DNA of 64,000 nucleotides from Cupriavidus malaysiensis (GTDB lineage: Bacteria > Pseudomonadota > Gammaproteobacteria > Burkholderiales > Burkholderiaceae). The notes under the pieces are model-generated. The model ran no database searches and was not told the origin of the DNA. It saw only the letters and a list, made by a program, of their open reading frames with translations. Each line of letters starts with the position of its first letter. The stretch's first letter is position 1. The DNA is taken from the NCBI RefSeq assembly GCF_001854325.1, contig NZ_CP017755.1, forward strand, positions 2,170,001 to 2,234,000, in the 5' to 3' direction. This document shows, piece after piece, positions 16,850-25,681 of the stretch. The translations under genes were made by a program, and so were the position numbers.

Positions 16850-18130
16850 TCAGTACCTCGCCAGCGTGAGGCCGTCCAGGTCGATCTCCGGCTTGCGCCC
16901 GAGCACCAGGTCCGCCACCACGCGGCCGGATCCCATCGACATGGCCCAGCCGGTGGAGCCGTGCCCCACGTTCAGGAAGAGATTGGCGTGCGAGGTCGGG
17001 CCGAGGATGGGCGGGCCGTCCGGCGTCATCGGCCGCCGGCCCACCCAGTAACGCGCGCCGGCCATGTCGCCGGCGCCCGGGAACCAGTCCGCCATGACCT
17101 GGCGCAGCGTCTTCAGGCTGGCCTCGCGCAGGGCCAGGCGGTCGTCGCCCAGCTCGGCGGTGCCGGCCACGCGCACCTGGTTGCCCATGCGCGTGATGGC
17201 CGTCTTGAGCGACTCGTCCATGACGGCGGCGCGTGGCGCGGCCTCGGCATCGGTGATCTGCAGCGTGGCCGAATAGCCCTTGACCGGATAGAGCGGCAGG
17301 GCGATGCCCAGCGGGTCCAGCAGGGTGTGGCTGTCGACCCCGGCGGCCATCACCAGCGCATCGCAGGGCAGGCGCTGCGGCCCCGCCTCCAACGGCTCCA
17401 GCGGCTCCAGCTGCTCCAGCTGCACCGCACTGACCCGCCCGCCGGCCGCCTCGAGGCGCGCCACGCGGGCGCCGAAGCGGAAGCGCACGCCGCCCTGCTC
17501 GCACAAGGCGCGCAGTTCGCGCGTGAAGACCGCACAGTCGCCGGCCTCGTCCTCGGGCAGGTAGAGCCCGGACAGCGGGGCCACCGGCGCGCGCGCCAGC
17601 GCCGGCTCGATCTCGACGCACTGGGCGGCATCGAGCAGGCGGTGCGGGATGCCGGCCTCGGCCAGCAAGGCCAGCGCCGGCCTGGCCAGCTCCTCGTCGT
17701 AGCGCGAGCGGAACAGCTGCAGGTAGCCTTGGCTGCGGCCGTAGTCGAGGGGGTGGTCGCGCAGGAATTCGTGCAGGCAGGCGCGGCTGTAGTAGGCCAC
17801 GCGCTGCATGCGCAGCTTGTTGACGCGATAGCGCGCCAGTTCGCAGTTGCCCAGCCAGCGCCCGATCCAGCGCCACTGGCGCAGGCTCAGCTGCGGCCGG
17901 AAGATGACCGGCGCGGCCGGCTTCAGCAGGTATTTCAGGATCTTGGCCGGCATGCCCGGCGCGGCCCACGGCGTGACATAGCCGGGCGCGATCACGCCCG
18001 CGTTGCCGGCGCTGGTCTGGCGCGCCACGTCGGGCTCGCGCTCGACCAGGGTCACCTCGGCGCCCTGCCGGTTGAGCCAGTACGCCGTGGCCGTGCCGAT
18101 CACGCCGCCGCCGATCACTACGACTTTCAT
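16850..18130 (-). CDS. dadA: FAD-dependent D-amino acid dehydrogenase (DadA-like)
   Basis: The protein has 426 residues. It opens with the Rossmann motif VVVIGGGVIGTATAYWLNRQ and carries the DadA landmark TSAGNAGVIAPGYVTPWAAPG just behind it. The C-terminal FAD region is ARYWVGRRPMTPDGPPILG and NLFLNVGHGSTGWAMSMGSG. DadA oxidises D-amino acids to 2-oxoacids, feeding electrons to the respiratory chain. A small in-frame repeat (LEQLEPLEPLEAG near residue 245) comes from a 9-bp repeat in the DNA and is not a family feature. It is divergent from the amino-acid importer at 18469 and upstream of the racemase. It may be a paralogue specialised for another D-amino or imino acid. Confidence 0.85.
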   Translation of the reverse strand: MKVVVIGGGVIGTATAYWLNRQGAEVTLVEREPDVARQTSAGNAGVIAPGYVTPWAAPGMPAKILKYLLKPAAPVIFRPQLSLRQWRWIGRWLGNCELARYRVNKLRMQRVAYYSRACLHEFLRDHPLDYGRSQGYLQLFRSRYDEELARPALALLAEAGIPHRLLDAAQCVEIEPALARAPVAPLSGLYLPEDEAGDCAVFTRELRALCEQGGVRFRFGARVARLEAAGGRVSAVQLEQLEPLEPLEAGPQRLPCDALVMAAGVDSHTLLDPLGIALPLYPVKGYSATLQITDAEAAPRAAVMDESLKTAITRMGNQVRVAGTAELGDDRLALREASLKTLRQVMADWFPGAGDMAGARYWVGRRPMTPDGPPILGPTSHANLFLNVGHGSTGWAMSMGSGRVVADLVLGRKPEIDLDGLTLARY

Positions 18131-18468
18131 ATCGTCGAACCCGCGTCCGCGCGGGACGCAGCAAGGGTGGGAAGAAGAATGGGACGAAGCGGCCGGGACG
18201 CAGCGCGGACGCGGCGCGGGCCTGTGCGTGAGTCTACTGAGCTTCGCCGCCGCGCGGAAGCACCAGGCCGATGCGCGCGGCTGGCGGGCACATGGCACAG
18301 AACTCGCTTCCGTCCTTCGGCATGCCGCGCCCAGGGCTGGCAGCCATTCCGCCGGCCGCCACCTTGCTGCTACACTCGGGCCCCAGGATGGCGCCCGGGC
18401 AGCCGTACCCGGCCATCGGCACCACAACCACGGCAGCATCCACACGACAGAGAGAGAGGAAACCCGAC
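18131..18468. other. Divergent promoter region of dadA-like and importer genes
   Basis: This 338-base gap holds two opposing promoters. A TACACT hexamer at 18371-18376 could be a -10 element for the importer, but no good -35 was seen. Purine-rich AGAGAGAGAGGAAA at 18450-18462 is the ribosome-binding site of the binding protein. No small gene was recognised. Confidence 0.35.
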
Positions 18469-19305
18469 ATGGCGATCACGCGCAGGCAGTTCATCGAAGC
18501 CACCCTCGCAAGCGGCTCGGCGCTCGCCCTCCCCCCGGCCTTCGCCGACGAGCCCGAATCGACCATGGCCCGCATCAAGCGCACCGGCCGCGTGCGCCTG
18601 GGCGCCATCAACGGCGCTTCGCCCTATTTCAGCAAGGACCTCGCCACCGGCGAATGGCGCGGCTTCTGCATCGATTTCGGGCGCGACCTGGCCAGGCACC
18701 TGGGCGCGCAGGTCGAATGGGTGGAGACCACCTGGGGCAATGCCGTGCTGGACGTGCAGACCAACAAGATCGACGCCCAGTTCGCCATGGCGCCCACGCC
18801 GCAGCGGCGCGAGGCGGTCGACTTCAGCAATCCGCTGTTCCAGAACCTGCACACGGTGGTGGCGCGCAAGTCGCTGAACATCGAGCGCTGGGAGCAGCTC
18901 AACGTGCCCGAGATGCGCATCGCGGTGGACGTCGGCTCCAACCACGACCAGCTCGCCACCCAGCTGCTGCCGCGCGCCAACGTGCAGCGCTTCGAGACCT
19001 CGGCGGCCGCCACCATGGCGCTGCAGTCCGGCCGCGTCGACTGCCAGATCCTGGTGGTGCTGCTGTCCACCGCGCTGCTGGCCAAGCTGCCCAATATCGG
19101 CCACATCCTCTACCCCACGCCGCCGCAGACCGCGGTCACCAACATCGGCCTGCGCAAGCAGTCCGACCCGGCCTTCGTCAACGCGCTCAATGCCTGGCTG
19201 GACGAAGCACGCAAGGCCGGCCGCATCCGCGAGACCATCGTCGGCAATATGCAGAAGCTGGCCAACGTGCCGCCCACCGCCTTCCCGCCGCAAGTCCGCT
19301 TCTGA
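18469..19305 (+). CDS. Amino-acid ABC transporter substrate-binding protein (family 3)
   Basis: The protein has 278 residues. The N-terminus MAITRRQFIEATLASGSALA has a twin-arginine signal (TRRQF) with cleavage near AFA|DEP, unusual for this mainly Sec-exported family. The binding domain shows GRVRLGAINGASPYFSKD, GFCIDFGRDLARHLG and the VDFSNPLFQNLHTVVARK hinge region typical of polar amino-acid receptors. It begins a three-gene importer (receptor, permease, ATPase). The divergent racemase and D-amino-acid dehydrogenase suggest that an amino or imino acid is the ligand (inference). Confidence 0.9.
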   Translation: MAITRRQFIEATLASGSALALPPAFADEPESTMARIKRTGRVRLGAINGASPYFSKDLATGEWRGFCIDFGRDLARHLGAQVEWVETTWGNAVLDVQTNKIDAQFAMAPTPQRREAVDFSNPLFQNLHTVVARKSLNIERWEQLNVPEMRIAVDVGSNHDQLATQLLPRANVQRFETSAAATMALQSGRVDCQILVVLLSTALLAKLPNIGHILYPTPPQTAVTNIGLRKQSDPAFVNALNAWLDEARKAGRIRETIVGNMQKLANVPPTAFPPQVRF

Positions 19306-19314
19306 GGGCCGAGC

Positions 19315-19974
19315 ATGTATCAGTGGGATTTCGGTTCGCTGTGGGCGTACCGGGGCATCATCACGGCCGGCGTGCTGACCACGCTGGCCTACACCGCGGT
19401 GGTCATCGTCTCCGGCCTGCTGGTGGGGGTCCTGGTGGGCCTTGGGCGGGTCTCGTCGAGCCGGCTGCTGGCGGGCTCGCTGCGCGCCTTCGTGGAAGTG
19501 TTCCGCTGCACGCCGGTGCTGGTGCAGCTGATCTGGTTCTACTATGCGCTGCCGGTGCTGCTCGGCATCGAGCTGACGCCCGGCACCGCCGCGGTGCTGG
19601 CGCTGACCCTGTACGGCGGCGCCTTCTACTCGGAGATCGTGCGCGGCGGCATCATCTCCATCGATCCGGGCCAGGTCGAGGCCGGCCAGGCGCTCGGCAT
19701 GACGCGCGGGCAGGTGATGCGCCGCATCGTGCTGCCGCAGGCCTTCCGCCGCATGACCCCGCCGCTGGTCAGCCAGTCCATCATGCAGCTCAAGAACACC
19801 TCGCTGCTGTCGGTGCTGGCGGTGCCCGACCTGCTCTACCAGGGCCAGGTGATCGCGCACGACACCTATCGCCCGCTCGAGATCTACACCCTGGTGGCCG
19901 TGATCTACTTCGCCATCCTGCTGCCCGCCACCATGCTGGCCAAGCGGCTGGAAGCGAAAACCACGGGAGCCTGA
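19315..19974 (+). CDS. Amino-acid ABC transporter permease
   Basis: The protein has 219 residues with about five membrane helices and the His/Glu/polar amino-acid permease pattern. The N-terminal TAYTAVVIVSGLLVGVLVG is followed by EVFRCTPVLVQLIWFYYALP, and the EAA coupling loop reads EAGQALGMTRGQVMRRIVLP. As only one permease gene is present, it should form a homodimer with the ATPase encoded next. It starts nine bases after the receptor stop codon and ends four bases before the ATPase gene, consistent with one operon. Confidence 0.93.
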   Translation: MYQWDFGSLWAYRGIITAGVLTTLAYTAVVIVSGLLVGVLVGLGRVSSSRLLAGSLRAFVEVFRCTPVLVQLIWFYYALPVLLGIELTPGTAAVLALTLYGGAFYSEIVRGGIISIDPGQVEAGQALGMTRGQVMRRIVLPQAFRRMTPPLVSQSIMQLKNTSLLSVLAVPDLLYQGQVIAHDTYRPLEIYTLVAVIYFAILLPATMLAKRLEAKTTGA

Positions 19975-19978
19975 GCCG

Positions 19979-20746
19979 ATGCCAACCGAACCCATGATCT
20001 CGATCCGCGGCCTGAAGAAACGCTTCGGCGACGTCACCGTGCTGCGCGACATCAGCCTGGAGGTCGGCAAGGGCGAGGTGGTCGCGCTGATCGGCCCCTC
20101 GGGCTCCGGCAAGTCCACCCTGCTGCGCTGCGTCAACCTGCTGACCACGCCCTGCGGCGGCACCATCCAGGTCGGCGCGCACCGCTTCGACTTCGACCAG
20201 CCGGGCGGTCCCAGGCTCGGCGACCGCGCCCTGGCCGCCTTCCGCGCGCGCACCGGCATGGTGTTCCAGCACTTCAACCTGTTTCCCCACATGACCGCCG
20301 CGGAGAACGTCATGGAGGGCATGGTGACCGTGCTCGGACGCCCGAAGGCCGAAGCCCGCGCGCGGGCGCTGGAACTGCTGGCGCGCGTCGGCCTCGCCGA
20401 ACGCGCCGGCACCTATCCCGACAAGCTCTCCGGCGGGCAGAAGCAGCGGGTCGCCATCGCACGCGCGCTGGCCATGCAGCCCGAAGTGATGCTGTTCGAC
20501 GAAGCCACCTCGGCGCTCGACCCCGAACTGGTCGGCGAAGTGCTGGGCGTGATGCGCGCGCTGGCCGACGAGGGCATGACCATGATGCTGGTGACCCACG
20601 AGATCGCCTTCGCGCGCGAAGTGGCCGACCAGGTGGTCTTCATGCGCGACGGCGTGGTGGTCGAGGCCGGCCCGCCCGCGCAGGTCATCGACGCCCCGCG
20701 CGAGGCGTCCACGCGGGCCTTCCTGGCACGCGTCAGCGGCGGCTGA
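19979..20746 (+). CDS. Amino-acid ABC transporter ATP-binding protein
   Basis: The protein has 255 residues. Walker A is GPSGSGKST, the signature is LSGGQKQR, Walker B is VMLFDEATSALDPE and the switch His is in LVTHEI, so all catalytic elements are intact. The Q-loop region MVFQHFNLFPHMTAAENVM is typical of the GlnQ/HisP branch. It completes the importer of the 18.4-20.7 kb operon. The operon ends here, opposite the phenol-pathway tautomerase gene, with a hairpin in between. Confidence 0.95.
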   Translation: MPTEPMISIRGLKKRFGDVTVLRDISLEVGKGEVVALIGPSGSGKSTLLRCVNLLTTPCGGTIQVGAHRFDFDQPGGPRLGDRALAAFRARTGMVFQHFNLFPHMTAAENVMEGMVTVLGRPKAEARARALELLARVGLAERAGTYPDKLSGGQKQRVAIARALAMQPEVMLFDEATSALDPELVGEVLGVMRALADEGMTMMLVTHEIAFAREVADQVVFMRDGVVVEAGPPAQVIDAPREASTRAFLARVSGG

Positions 20747-20768
20747 CCGGCGCGGCGGCAGTCCGCGT

Positions 20769-20785
20769 GGCGGCGCGTCGCCGCC
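20769..20785. terminator. Short hairpin between importer and dmpI ends
   Basis: GGCGGCG (20769-20775) and CGCCGCC (20779-20785) form a 7-bp stem with a 3-base loop in the 75-base convergent gap. There is no T-run, so terminator activity is a guess. Confidence 0.35.
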
Positions 20786-20821
20786 GCCGGACCGCCGGCG
20801 TGCCGCCCTCCCGGCTTCGCT

Positions 20822-21013
20822 TCAGCGTCCCAGCTCCTTGGCTGTCTTGCCGCCGATGCCGAAGTGCTCCTTGGGCATTTCCTGCAGCATCACCCGCACC
20901 GTTTCGCGCGGCGCGCCGATCGACTCGACCGCCGCATCGGTCAGCGCGGCGATCAGGCGGGCCTTCTGTTCTTCGGTGCGGCCTTCGATCAGGAAGACTT
21001 GCATGATGGGCAT
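20822..21013 (-). CDS. dmpI: 4-oxalocrotonate tautomerase
   Basis: The protein has 63 residues, beginning MPIMQVFLIEGRTEEQKARL. After Met removal the N-terminal Pro is the catalytic base of the 4-OT family, and Arg residues 11 and 39 are in the usual places (the family numbers without Met). It converts 2-hydroxymuconate to 4-oxalocrotonate in catechol meta-cleavage. AAGGAG sits before the ATG. It is the last gene of the minus-strand phenol cluster, 184 bases after dmpH. Confidence 0.9.
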   Translation of the reverse strand: MPIMQVFLIEGRTEEQKARLIAALTDAAVESIGAPRETVRVMLQEMPKEHFGIGGKTAKELGR

Positions 21014-21197
21014 GGTGTGGGCTCCTTCAGGTTGGAATGGGTTGGATGGGTGGTCTGGCTGGCCTTGGTCTGCATGATGGGGCTTGCCGGCGCGTGGCGC
21101 CAGGGGTGAGGGCGGGACGGCTGGCGCGGGGGTACGACGAAGGCAAATAGGTCTGCGTACGCCTTGCCGCCGCGTGGCACCACCCCACCCCCAAGCC

Positions 21198-21986
21198 TCA
21201 CACAAAGCGCATCGACACCGACCCCAGCCGCTGGTAGCGCACCGTCACGTTGTCGCCGGCGGCCACCGCCACCGCCTCCGTCACGCCGCCGGTCATGATG
21301 AAGGTGCCCGCCGGCAGCTCGCGCCCGCGCGCGCCCAGCATGTTCGCCAGCATCGCCACGCTGTTGGCCGGATGGCCCAGCACGGCGGCGCCGGCGGCGG
21401 TCGCCACCACTTCGCCGTTCTTCTCCAGCACCACGCCGAGATTCTTCAGGTCCAGCCCTTCCACCCCCAGGCTGGTGCCGCCGGTGACGAAGCGCGCCGA
21501 CGAAGTGTTGTCGGCGATCACGCTCTTCAGGTCGAAGCGGAAGTTCTCATAGCGCGAATCGATCACCTCCACCGCCGGCAGCACGAAATCCGTCGCCGCC
21601 AGCACGTCGCCGATATGGCAGCCCGGGCCCTTCAACGGCCGCTTGAGCACGAAGGCGATCTCGGCTTCGACCTTGGGATGGATCAGGCCGGAAGTGTCGA
21701 TCGCCGCGCCGTCCATGCAGGCGCCGTAGTCGGTCAGGAAGCCGTAGACCGGCTCGCTCACCCCCATCTGGCGCATCTTGGCAAAGGAGGTCAGCCCCAT
21801 CTTCAGTCCGGCGATGCGCGTGCCACGCGCTTCCTTGCGCGCGCGGATGGCGTCCTGGATCGCGTAGGCGTCGTCCCAGTCCATGTCCGGATGGGCGTCG
21901 GTGATCTTGCGTACCGCCTCGCGCTGCAGCTCGGCGTTCTCCAGGTGCTCGGCGAGCTGCCGGATGGTCTCTTGTGTCAGGTTCAT
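21198..21986 (-). CDS. dmpH: 4-oxalocrotonate decarboxylase
   Basis: The protein has 262 residues. It follows the DmpH/XylI pattern: RKEARGTRIAGLKMGLTSFA, GVSEPVYGFLTDYG, IHPKVEAEIAFVLKRPL, GPGCHIGDVLAATDFVLPAV and EVIDSRYENFRFDLKSVIAD. The Glu-x-Glu and Asp positions hold a divalent metal. It decarboxylates 4-oxalocrotonate to 2-hydroxypenta-2,4-dienoate, acting in complex with the hydratase DmpE, whose gene lies just upstream. The start is the ATG of MNLTQETIRQL; an in-frame upstream extension runs into repetitive GGCTCAT sequence and is rejected. Confidence 0.93.
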   Translation of the reverse strand: MNLTQETIRQLAEHLENAELQREAVRKITDAHPDMDWDDAYAIQDAIRARKEARGTRIAGLKMGLTSFAKMRQMGVSEPVYGFLTDYGACMDGAAIDTSGLIHPKVEAEIAFVLKRPLKGPGCHIGDVLAATDFVLPAVEVIDSRYENFRFDLKSVIADNTSSARFVTGGTSLGVEGLDLKNLGVVLEKNGEVVATAAGAAVLGHPANSVAMLANMLGARGRELPAGTFIMTGGVTEAVAVAAGDNVTVRYQRLGSVSMRFV

Positions 21987-22071
21987 GGTCTTTCCTTGTA
22001 GCTTGTGGCTCATGGCTCCATGGCTCATGGCTCATGGGCGGTGGCCTGTGGCTTGCGCGGGGACGGCCCCC

Positions 22072-22878
22072 TCAGACGAAGCGCACGCCGGCCGAGCCGA
22101 CGCCGCCCAGGCTGATGCGCAGCTGGTCGCCCGCCTGCACCGGCACCATCGCCGCCAGCGAGCCCGACAGGATCACCTCGCCCGCCTTCAGCGCGATGCC
22201 CAGCCGGCCCAGCGTATTGGCCAGCCACGCCACCGCATTGGCCGGATGGCCGAGCGCGGCCGCGCCCGCTCCGGTGGCGACGATCTCGCCGTTCTTCTCC
22301 AGCGTCATGCCGACCGTGCCCAGGTCCAGCCCGCGCGGGTCCACCGCCGCGTCGCCCAGCACGAACACCCCCGAGGACGCGTTGTCGGCCACCGTGTCCT
22401 GGATGCGGATCTTCCAGTCGCGGATGCGGGAATCGACGATCTCGAAGCACGGCAGCACGAAGGCGGTGGCGCGCAGCACGTCGGCATTGGTGACGCCGGG
22501 ACCGGCCAGGTCCTCCTTGAGCACGAAGGCGATCTCGCCCTCGGCCTTGGGCGCGATCAGCGTGGCAGCCTCGATGGCCGCGCCGTCCGGATAGACCATG
22601 CCCGACAGCAGGTGGCCGAAGTCCGGCTGGCGCACGTCCAGCATGTCCATCACCACCTTGCTAGTGACACCGATCTTCTTGCCGATCACGCGCTCGCCGG
22701 CATCCAGCCGGTGCTGCACCATGGCCAGCTGGATGCGGTAGGCGTCGTCGATCGACAGCGCCGGCCAGCGCTCGGTCAGCGGCGCCACCGCCTGGCGGCG
22801 CACCAGGGCCTGGTGCAGGCTGGCGCCGATCTCGCGCAGTTGCTGCGCCGGCAGGCCTTGTTGCAGGGCTTCTTCCAT
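22072..22878 (-). CDS. dmpE: 2-hydroxypenta-2,4-dienoate (2-keto-4-pentenoate) hydratase
   Basis: The protein has 268 residues and is a paralogue of DmpH. Landmarks are RVIGKKIGVTSKVVMDML, FGHLLSGMVYPDG, IAPKAEGEIAFVLKEDL and EIVDSRIRDWKIRIQDTVAD. It adds water to 2-hydroxypentadienoate to give 4-hydroxy-2-oxovalerate. It starts eight bases after the dmpC stop codon, so it is translationally close to it. In the classic dmp order dmpF and dmpG would come next; here dmpH follows directly after 85 bases that include short GGCTCAT repeats (about 22004-22033). Confidence 0.93.
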   Translation of the reverse strand: MEEALQQGLPAQQLREIGASLHQALVRRQAVAPLTERWPALSIDDAYRIQLAMVQHRLDAGERVIGKKIGVTSKVVMDMLDVRQPDFGHLLSGMVYPDGAAIEAATLIAPKAEGEIAFVLKEDLAGPGVTNADVLRATAFVLPCFEIVDSRIRDWKIRIQDTVADNASSGVFVLGDAAVDPRGLDLGTVGMTLEKNGEIVATGAGAAALGHPANAVAWLANTLGRLGIALKAGEVILSGSLAAMVPVQAGDQLRISLGGVGSAGVRFV

Positions 22879-22886
22879 GTCTTGCC

Positions 22887-24341
22887 TCACAGTTTCACGC
22901 AGATATTGCGCAGCTCGGTGTAGAACTCCAGCGAATGCACCCCGCCCTCGCGGCCGATGCCGGATTGCTTGGCGCCGCCGAAGGCGGTGCGCAGGTCGCG
23001 CAGGAACCAGGCGTTGATCCAGCAGATGCCCACCTCCAGCGCCTTGCCCATGCGGTGCGCGGTGCCCAGGTCCGAAGTCCACACCGTGGCGGCCAGCCCG
23101 TAGGGCGTATCGTTGGCCAGCGCGATCACCTCCTCCTCGGTGTCGAACGGCGCGATATGGCAGCAGGGCCCGAAGATCTCCTCGCGGATCACCGCCGCGC
23201 TCTCGGGCAGGCCGGTCCAGATGGTCGGCTGCACCCAGGCGCCCTCGGCCAGCGCGCCCGGCATCTGCGGCACGCCGCCGCCGGTCACCACGGTGGCGCC
23301 CGCCTCGGCCGCCTTGCGGTAGTAGGACAGGACCTTCTCGCGGTGCTCCAGCGACACCAGCGGGCCCATGGTCACGCCGGCCTCGTTGGGCGGACCCAGC
23401 TTGAGCCCTTCGGCCTTGGCCTTGAGCGCGGCGACGAAGCGCTCGAAGATGGGCCGCTGCACATAGACCCGCTCGGTGCCCAGGCACACCTGGCCGCTGT
23501 TCTCGAAGGCCGAGCGCGTGATGCCGGCCACCGCCTTGTCGAAGTCCGCGTCGGCGAAGACGATGCCGGCGTTCTTGCCGCCCAGCTCGAACGACACCGG
23601 GCGCACACCGCGCGCCGCCGCGCGCATGATGGCCTCGCCGGTGCGCGTCTCGCCGGTGAAGGTGATGCCGTCCACATCCGGGTGCTCGGTGAGGAAAGCG
23701 CCCGCCGAGTCCGGGCCGAAGCCGTGCACCACGTTGTAGACGCCGGGTGGCACGCCCACCTCGTTCATCACCTCGCCCAGCAGCGTGGCGGTCGCGGGCG
23801 TCTCCTCCGAGGGCTTGACCACCACCGTGTTGCCGCAGGCCAGCGCCGGGCCGACCTTCCACGTCATCAGCAGCAGCGGCAGGTTCCACGGGCACACCAC
23901 GCCGATCACCCCGCGCGGTGTGCGCACCGCGTAGTTGACCGCTTCGCCGCCATCCGGCGTGGCCATGGCAAAGCTCTCGGTCGGCACGTTCTTGATCAGG
24001 TCGGCGAAGACCTTGAAGTTGGCCGCGCCGCGCGGGATGTCTACATGGCTGGCCAGCGACAGCGGCTTGCCGGTATCGGCGATCTCCGCCTGCAGGAAGT
24101 CATCGAAGCGGCGGTTGATGCCGTCGGCCACCGCGTGCAGCAGTTCCACGCGCTGGGCCACCGTCATGCGGCCCCAGGGGCCCGCGAGCGCGGCACGCGC
24201 GGCGGCCACCGCCGCCTCTACCTCCGCGCGGCCGGCTTCGTGCACGCGCCCGATCAGGCTGTTGTCGACCGGGTTGCGGTCATCGAATTGGCGGCCGGTG
24301 GCGACCCACTGGCCGTTGATGAAGTTCTGGAAGTCTTTCAT
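22887..24341 (-). CDS. dmpC: 2-hydroxymuconic semialdehyde dehydrogenase
   Basis: This is a 484-residue aldehyde dehydrogenase. The catalytic Cys is in ENSGQVCLGTERVYV, the general-base Glu in VSFELGGKNAGIVFAD, and the NAD site in TFTGETRTGEAI. The N-terminus MKDFQNFINGQWVATGRQFD matches DmpC/XylG. It oxidises the ring-cleavage product to 2-hydroxymuconate, opening the 4-oxalocrotonate branch. With no dmpD hydrolase in the cluster, this oxidative branch is the only route encoded here. Confidence 0.95.
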   Translation of the reverse strand: MKDFQNFINGQWVATGRQFDDRNPVDNSLIGRVHEAGRAEVEAAVAAARAALAGPWGRMTVAQRVELLHAVADGINRRFDDFLQAEIADTGKPLSLASHVDIPRGAANFKVFADLIKNVPTESFAMATPDGGEAVNYAVRTPRGVIGVVCPWNLPLLLMTWKVGPALACGNTVVVKPSEETPATATLLGEVMNEVGVPPGVYNVVHGFGPDSAGAFLTEHPDVDGITFTGETRTGEAIMRAAARGVRPVSFELGGKNAGIVFADADFDKAVAGITRSAFENSGQVCLGTERVYVQRPIFERFVAALKAKAEGLKLGPPNEAGVTMGPLVSLEHREKVLSYYRKAAEAGATVVTGGGVPQMPGALAEGAWVQPTIWTGLPESAAVIREEIFGPCCHIAPFDTEEEVIALANDTPYGLAATVWTSDLGTAHRMGKALEVGICWINAWFLRDLRTAFGGAKQSGIGREGGVHSLEFYTELRNICVKL

Positions 24342-24472
24342 GGTGCTTGTCTCGTTATGGCTTGGGGATGGCGGGGGAGGCTTGCTTCTTTCGTTCGCTC
24401 GGTTCCCGGTGCGCTTCGCTTTTCCGGGGGGCTGGGAAAACACGCAGGCCTTCGCCACGGCAATCGCCCGCG

Positions 24473-24603
24473 CTCACCCCCGGCCCCTCTCCCATTGCAT
24501 GGGAGAGGGGAACAAACCCTCGCCAGAGCGACCTTCCCCGCCCGCGATGAACCTGGCTCCCCTCTCCCGCTCGCGGGAGAGGGGTTGGGGGTGAGGGCTG
24601 GCG
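24473..24603. repeat. Inverted pair of interspersed palindromic elements (dmpB-dmpC gap)
   Basis: Two copies of the window's palindromic element face each other in the 321-base dmpB-dmpC gap. Copy 1 has a 12-bp stem at 24484-24495/24499-24510 (CCCCTCTCCCAT, loop TGC). Copy 2 has a 12-bp stem at 24559-24570/24573-24584 (CCCCTCTCCCGC, loop TC). Conserved flanks CTCACCCCCGGC and GGGGGTGAGGG are in opposite orientation. The rest of the gap shows no gene. Related copies lie near 31.2, 31.4, 36.5 and 44.0 kb. Confidence 0.9.
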
Positions 24604-24662
24604 CCCGCGTCATGCGATGGCCCGCACGATGCCGAGCACCGCCTCATTCGAAAACTCCCCCC

Positions 24663-25595
24663 TCAGGTCAACACATTCAAGAAGGCATCATTGAGCTTGC
24701 GGTCGTGATAGAAGATCGCCCGCCCCAGCTCGTTATCGGTCCAGGTGATGGTCGGCTTGTCCGGGTAATGGATATAGCCGCCGGCGAAGACCTCGTTGCG
24801 GTTGCCCGAGGGGTCGAAGAAGTAGATGGTGGCGCCGCGCGTGATGCCGTGCCGGGTCGGACCGATGTCGAGCGATACATCGCGCTTGGAGATGATGTCG
24901 GCCGCCTTCAGCACCTCGCTCCAGTTGTCGAGCTGGAACGAAGCGTGATGGAAGCGGTTCTTCTCCGGGTGGCGGATAAAGGCGATGTCGTGCGCCTTGT
25001 TCGAGCAGGTCAGGAAGGCGCCGATCACCATCCGCTCCGGCCCCGCCACCACCTCCTCGGCCAGCGAGAAACCCAGCACGTCGCGGAACAGCTTGACCGT
25101 GCCGTCGAGGTCGTCGCCGTACAACAGGCAGTGGTCGAAGCGGCTCGGCGCCATGCCGCGCAGGTCGTCCGGCCAGGGGTCCGGATTCAGGTCGCCGGTC
25201 TGGCAGCCGAGCTTGTCCTTGTCCGCGAACAGCTCGATGGCATGGCCGGTAGGGATGGTGAAGCGGAAGCGCCGGCCGGTGCGCAGGTGCTCGCCGGCGG
25301 GAATCCAGGCGCAGTCCTGCGCCAGCCCGCTGGCGGCCACTTCGCCCGCCAGCCGCTCCAGCGTGGCGTCGCTGTCGACGCGGAAACCCATGTAGTCCAT
25401 GCCCGGGCTGTCGGCCTCGCGCAGCACCACGCTGTGATGGTCGTGCTCGTCCCAGGCCTTCAGGTAGACGCGGCCCTGCGCGTCGCGGCCGGTCTCCTGC
25501 AGCCCGAGCACGTCGATATAGTGTTTCAGCGCCGGTTCCAGTTCCAGCACGCGCAATGCCACGTGCCCCGGGCGCAATACGCCAGTCAATGCCAT
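24663..25595 (-). CDS. dmpB: Catechol 2,3-dioxygenase (extradiol)
   Basis: The protein has 310 residues, two-domain vicinal-oxygen-chelate fold, very like XylE/DmpB from the start ([20 protein letters not shown]). The Fe(II) ligands are His155 in [12 protein letters not shown], one of the two His at 216-217 in RFHHASFQL and Glu268 in [10 protein letters not shown]. The C-terminal [20 protein letters not shown] also matches. It cleaves catechol to 2-hydroxymuconic semialdehyde. It is followed in the operon by dmpC after a gap carrying two palindromic elements, which could adjust expression. Confidence 0.96.
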   Translation of the reverse strand: MALTGVLRPGHVALRVLELEPALKHYIDVLGLQETGRDAQGRVYLKAWDEHDHHSVVLREADSPGMDYMGFRVDSDATLERLAGEVAASGLAQDCAWIPAGEHLRTGRRFRFTIPTGHAIELFADKDKLGCQTGDLNPDPWPDDLRGMAPSRFDHCLLYGDDLDGTVKLFRDVLGFSLAEEVVAGPERMVIGAFLTCSNKAHDIAFIRHPEKNRFHHASFQLDNWSEVLKAADIISKRDVSLDIGPTRHGITRGATIYFFDPSGNRNEVFAGGYIHYPDKPTITWTDNELGRAIFYHDRKLNDAFLNVLT

Positions 25596-25681
25596 GTTCG
25601 TCTCCTTGATGTCCGGATCTGCGATCCGTGTTTGTCGTCACCGCCCTCGCGGCGCTTTCGCTTGCTCGACAGTCGGCCCCG

